Assembly: GCA_937897985.1 (NCBI GenBank)
Contig: CALCBD010000038.1
Coordinates: 1-15,255 of the forward strand
Length of the DNA stretch: 15,255 nucleotides
Reading direction: 5' to 3'
Source of the DNA: an uncultured Paludibacter sp.
Lineage (GTDB): Bacteria; Bacteroidota; Bacteroidia; Bacteroidales; Paludibacteraceae
Shown: piece after piece, positions 13,081 to 15,255 of the stretch
Layout of the letters: every line of letters starts with the position of its first letter
Position numbering within the stretch: position 1 is the first letter of the stretch
Notes under the pieces: generated by a model
The model's database searches: none
The model's input: only the letters and a program-made list of their open reading frames with translations
What the model was told of the DNA's origin: nothing
Program-made: the position numbers and the translations under genes

Positions 13081-13767
13081 TCAGCGGGATGACCTGATGA
13101 TTAAGTTATCAATCTCCCATGCCACTTTTAAACATCCCTGAATTCCGATTTGTTTACCCGAACAATTTATTTTTGCCTGAAGTACCTGTCTTTTATTAAT
13201 CATGATGCTGCATTCACCATTGAGATAAATAATATCAACCCTGTTATTGCCATTCAATTTTATAAGTCCGGGGTTAAAAGTCACATCTATTCTTGTCCAC
13301 CTGTCATGTGGATGAGCCTGATTGTTAAATCTATCTAAAATGCACTTTCCTTTATAATCCACATTCATTTGATACAGAGTGCTGTCCATATTTCCCCACT
13401 GGAAATCAAAACCATTGAAAACATCGTCGTAACTGATCAGTCGTGCATCGAATGAAATTAAAAAATTACCACCGGCATCGAACTGTTCAAATTTTTTATT
13501 GTACCAGATGCAACCATTACTTATGCGGTTACGTTCAAATTTTTCGATGTGCAATGCACCGTTCTCAAATCCGACATAAAAATTACTGTCATTTATCAGT
13601 TTCCAGTCATTATTGTTATTGCTGAAATTTTCTTTAACTACTAATTTCGTTACCGATTTGACAGCATGCAAATAGTTGGAACTGCTGATAGTGAAAGATA
13701 TTGATTCCAGTGTGAGTAACAACATTATGATTTTACTCCTGTTGACTTTTAATGATGAAACTGACAT
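13081..13767 (-). CDS. Exported concanavalin-like (jelly-roll) protein, function unknown
   Basis: This 228-residue protein has a basic N-terminus and a hydrophobic stretch (SKIIMLLLTLESISFTISSS, 11-30) typical of export. A start at the internal Met15 would also leave a signal-like segment. The mature part looks like a concanavalin A-type or DUF1080-like beta sandwich: ENFSNNNNDWKL (46-57), FYVGFENGALHIEK, NFLISFDARL (101-110), DRWTRIDVTFNPG (155-167), NGECSIMINKRQVL (183-196), and the closing IGIQ...AWEIDNLIIRS. The order 'begin with F-x-D/N-W, then W-x-x-I-x-V, then I-G-I-Q, then D-N-L-x-I' is characteristic of secreted glycan-associated domains. Catalytic acids cannot be identified, so binding rather than cleavage is equally plausible. 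It is divergent from the lytic transglycosylase gene. Confidence 0.65.
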   Translation of the reverse strand: MSVSSLKVNRSKIIMLLLTLESISFTISSSNYLHAVKSVTKLVVKENFSNNNNDWKLINDSNFYVGFENGALHIEKFERNRISNGCIWYNKKFEQFDAGGNFLISFDARLISYDDVFNGFDFQWGNMDSTLYQMNVDYKGKCILDRFNNQAHPHDRWTRIDVTFNPGLIKLNGNNRVDIIYLNGECSIMINKRQVLQAKINCSGKQIGIQGCLKVAWEIDNLIIRSSR

Positions 13768-13838
13768 ATACTTTTTACTTTAAAATGATTTACGGAAAGC
13801 AAAAACAGCGGGTAATTAATTACTGAATTTATGATGGT

Positions 13839-13846
13839 CAAAATTA
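13839..13846 (-). promoter_or_regulatory. Candidate -7 element for the exported jelly-roll gene
   Basis: The minus strand reads TAATTTTG, a TAnnTTTG match; transcription would begin near 13832, about 65 bases before the start codon. No -33 TTG is well placed, and the same motif recurs at 13887-13894, so this could be chance. Confidence 0.3.
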
Positions 13847-13872
13847 AATAAATATTTGAAATACGGCATTAG

Positions 13873-13906
13873 TTGGTTTATTTTTACAAAATTAATTTTA
13901 AATTTG
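13873..13906 (+). promoter_or_regulatory. Promoter of the lytic transglycosylase gene
   Basis: TTG (13873-13875) and TAAATTTG (13899-13906) are 23 bases apart, the same geometry as the carboxylase promoter. Transcription should begin near 13913, 21 bases before ATG 13934. This rules against the in-frame TTG at 13856, which would lie upstream of the promoter. Confidence 0.65.
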
Positions 13907-13933
13907 CCATTTAATAAATTTATTCATCAAAAG

Positions 13934-14842
13934 ATGCGTTTAAAATCAGTTTTTACATTATTTATTTTCCTTTCATTCAGCCGTTTCATTTTCGCGTTTG
14001 ACACAGTTACTTCGTTACCAATTCCCGATAAAGTTGAGTTTTGCGGACAAAATATCCTGCTCAACCGTTACGATATGCGTGAACGGTACGACAGAGAGCA
14101 AACGGTTATCGTTTACCAGCACGCCACCAGTTTGTTAATTATGAAACGTGCTCACCGTTTTTTCCCGGTTATTGAACCAATTTTAAAAAAATACGGAATT
14201 CCCGACGATTTCAAATATCTTGCTGTTATCGAAAGTTCACTCGATCCCCGCGCTCAGTCACCCGCATCGGCAGCCGGTTTGTGGCAGTTGATGCCTAAAA
14301 CGGCAGAACAGTTCGGACTGGAAGTTAACGAAGAAGTGGACGAGCGCTATCATATCGAAAAATCGACTGAAGCAGCATGTAAGTATCTCAAAAATGCCTA
14401 TAACAAATATCAGAACTGGAGCAATGTTGCTGTTTCGTATAATGCCGGTATGGGACGAATTTCGGGCGAAATAGAAAAACAAAACATGGAAGATGCTTTT
14501 GACCTGTACCTGAATACCGAAAGCAGCAGATATATGTTCAGAATAATGGCAATGAAACAATTGCTCGAGAATCCGCTTCGATACGGATATAAAACCGGAC
14601 CCGAAGATAATTATCAAACGATTAAGACCGAAAAAGTGACCATCAACGATTCGATTGCAGATTTAAGAATCTGGGCTGCGAATTACGGATTGAGTTATGC
14701 ACAGCTGAAGGATTTTAATATCTGGCTGCGTGACCGGAAATTATCAAACCGGTTAAAGAAAGAATATGAGATTCAAATACCTGATAAAGGTGACCTGTAT
14801 TTTGAAGGTTCAAAATCCAGACAAAAAAAGACCGAAAAATAA
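13934..14842 (+). CDS. MltD-like lytic murein transglycosylase with LysM-like tail
   Basis: This 302-residue exported enzyme cleaves the glycan strands of peptidoglycan between MurNAc and GlcNAc. The signal peptide is MRLKSVFTLFIFLSFSRFIFAF. The SLT domain (GH23 family) spans about 80-200: YLAVIESSLDP with catalytic Glu100, then SPASAAGLWQLMPKTA (109-124) and VAVSYNAGMGRISG (165-178). The C-terminal part, KVTINDSIADLRIWAANYGLSYAQLKDFNIWL...YEIQIP, has LysM-like spacing but is degenerate, so glycan binding is possible rather than certain. E. coli MltD has clearer LysM repeats and a lipobox; this one has no lipobox Cys, so it is likely periplasmic and soluble. The ATG is fixed by the promoter just before it. 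A barrel gene follows 68 bases later. Confidence 0.9.
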   Translation: MRLKSVFTLFIFLSFSRFIFAFDTVTSLPIPDKVEFCGQNILLNRYDMRERYDREQTVIVYQHATSLLIMKRAHRFFPVIEPILKKYGIPDDFKYLAVIESSLDPRAQSPASAAGLWQLMPKTAEQFGLEVNEEVDERYHIEKSTEAACKYLKNAYNKYQNWSNVAVSYNAGMGRISGEIEKQNMEDAFDLYLNTESSRYMFRIMAMKQLLENPLRYGYKTGPEDNYQTIKTEKVTINDSIADLRIWAANYGLSYAQLKDFNIWLRDRKLSNRLKKEYEIQIPDKGDLYFEGSKSRQKKTEK

Positions 14843-14910
14843 AGATAATCAACAACAAATGCATATTCAGGTACGTTATATACAATAAATTTACTTCTAA
14901 AACATTCAAA

Positions 14911-15255
14911 ATGAAAACAATTCACAAATTCGTTTTTGTTGTAGCCTTGTTGCTGACAGTAACAAGCTCCTTTGCGCAATTCAGCGTTGGATTGAAAGCC
15001 GGTTATACTTCATCGCTTACTTTTGGTAGTCTGGGTTCAGTTACTAACGGCACTTACGATTTAAATTCATTAAAATCAGAAATGTGGAATAACTTTCAGG
15101 CGGGAGTTTTTACCCGACTGATATTCGGGAAACTGTATGTTGAACCGGAATTGTTGTACAATTTGCAAAAAAAAGAGTACGAGATAACAATTGAAGATGT
15201 TGCAAATCATAATGTTACGTTGAATAAACTGGTAAATGTAAGTACGATTGATGTT
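14911..15255 (+). CDS. PorT-like outer-membrane beta-barrel protein, 5' part
   Basis: The first 115 codons are present and the frame is open to the window edge. It begins MKTIHKFVFVVALLLTVTSSFAQ, a signal peptide ending at FAQ, as is common in Bacteroidota. FSVGLKAGYTSSLTFG, then NNFQAGVFTRLIFGKLYVEPELLYNL, matches the opening of PorT-type (outer membrane beta-barrel, PF13568-like) proteins. Such proteins span the outer membrane; function varies and is often unknown. A near-match -7 element (TAAATTTA, 14886-14893) lies just before the start, but with no -33 element, so co-transcription with the transglycosylase gene is also possible. The rest lies outside the window. Confidence 0.82.
   Translation, partial: MKTIHKFVFVVALLLTVTSSFAQFSVGLKAGYTSSLTFGSLGSVTNGTYDLNSLKSEMWNNFQAGVFTRLIFGKLYVEPELLYNLQKKEYEITIEDVANHNVTLNKLVNVSTIDV

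Noticed and set aside
13856..13933. N-terminal extension of the lytic transglycosylase from a TTG at 13856
   Set aside because: It lies upstream of the predicted transcription start near 13913 and would precede the signal peptide.
1..15255. CRISPR array, insertion sequence, prophage, toxin-antitoxin or defence cluster
   Set aside because: No regularly spaced direct repeats, transposase or integrase motifs, paired terminal repeats or defence-type proteins were seen on reading the window.

Overview
The window looks like an ordinary chromosomal segment of a Bacteroidota bacterium, most likely Bacteroidales-like. The evidence is AT-rich intergenic DNA, no visible Shine-Dalgarno sequences before the starts, several perfect copies of the Bacteroidota -7 promoter motif TAnnTTTG, tRNA genes without an encoded CCA, PorT-type outer-membrane barrels, an LVIVD-type lipoprotein and a split biotin-dependent acyl-CoA carboxylase. 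I cannot name the genus.

Layout. Positions 1-238 hold the 3' half of tRNA-Tyr(GTA), a complete tRNA-Gly(TCC) and a bidirectional terminator. Positions 254-4133, all on the minus strand, hold a beta-CASP metallo-beta-lactamase RNA-processing enzyme, a DEAD-box RNA helicase with a DbpA-type RNA-binding tail, and an exported DUF3108 protein. A 529-base divergent intergenic region (4134-4662) carries a well-formed plus-strand promoter and three inverted repeats. Positions 4663-8388 form a plus-strand operon for a three-subunit biotin-dependent acyl-CoA carboxylase: carboxyltransferase, biotin carboxylase, biotin carrier. A DEDDh exonuclease follows under its own promoter (8646-9197).

The remaining genes mostly concern the cell envelope. 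On the minus strand are an outer-membrane barrel and an LVIVD-type lipoprotein, an apparent two-gene unit. Further along are an exported metallo-beta-lactamase hydrolase with a strong terminator, a YdeI/OmdA-family protein, and an exported jelly-roll protein. On the plus strand are an MltD-like lytic transglycosylase and the start of a PorT-like outer-membrane barrel, cut by the window end.

How the genes work together. The carboxylase genes encode one enzyme: AccC carboxylates biotin on the small carrier using ATP and bicarbonate, and the carboxyltransferase moves the carboxyl group to an acyl-CoA, classically propionyl-CoA to methylmalonyl-CoA in the succinate-propionate route. The beta-CASP enzyme and the helicase are neighbours that both act on RNA.

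I found no CRISPR array, insertion sequence, prophage, toxin-antitoxin or defence locus, and no convincing new multi-gene system. The points most worth a second look are regulatory: a 25-base dyad over the carboxylase promoter, a nearby 16-base palindrome, and a possible small RNA ending at the hairpin at 11581-11610. The lipoprotein/barrel pair has no assigned function. Several starts were moved inward from upstream GTG or TTG codons to the ATG that gives a proper signal peptide.
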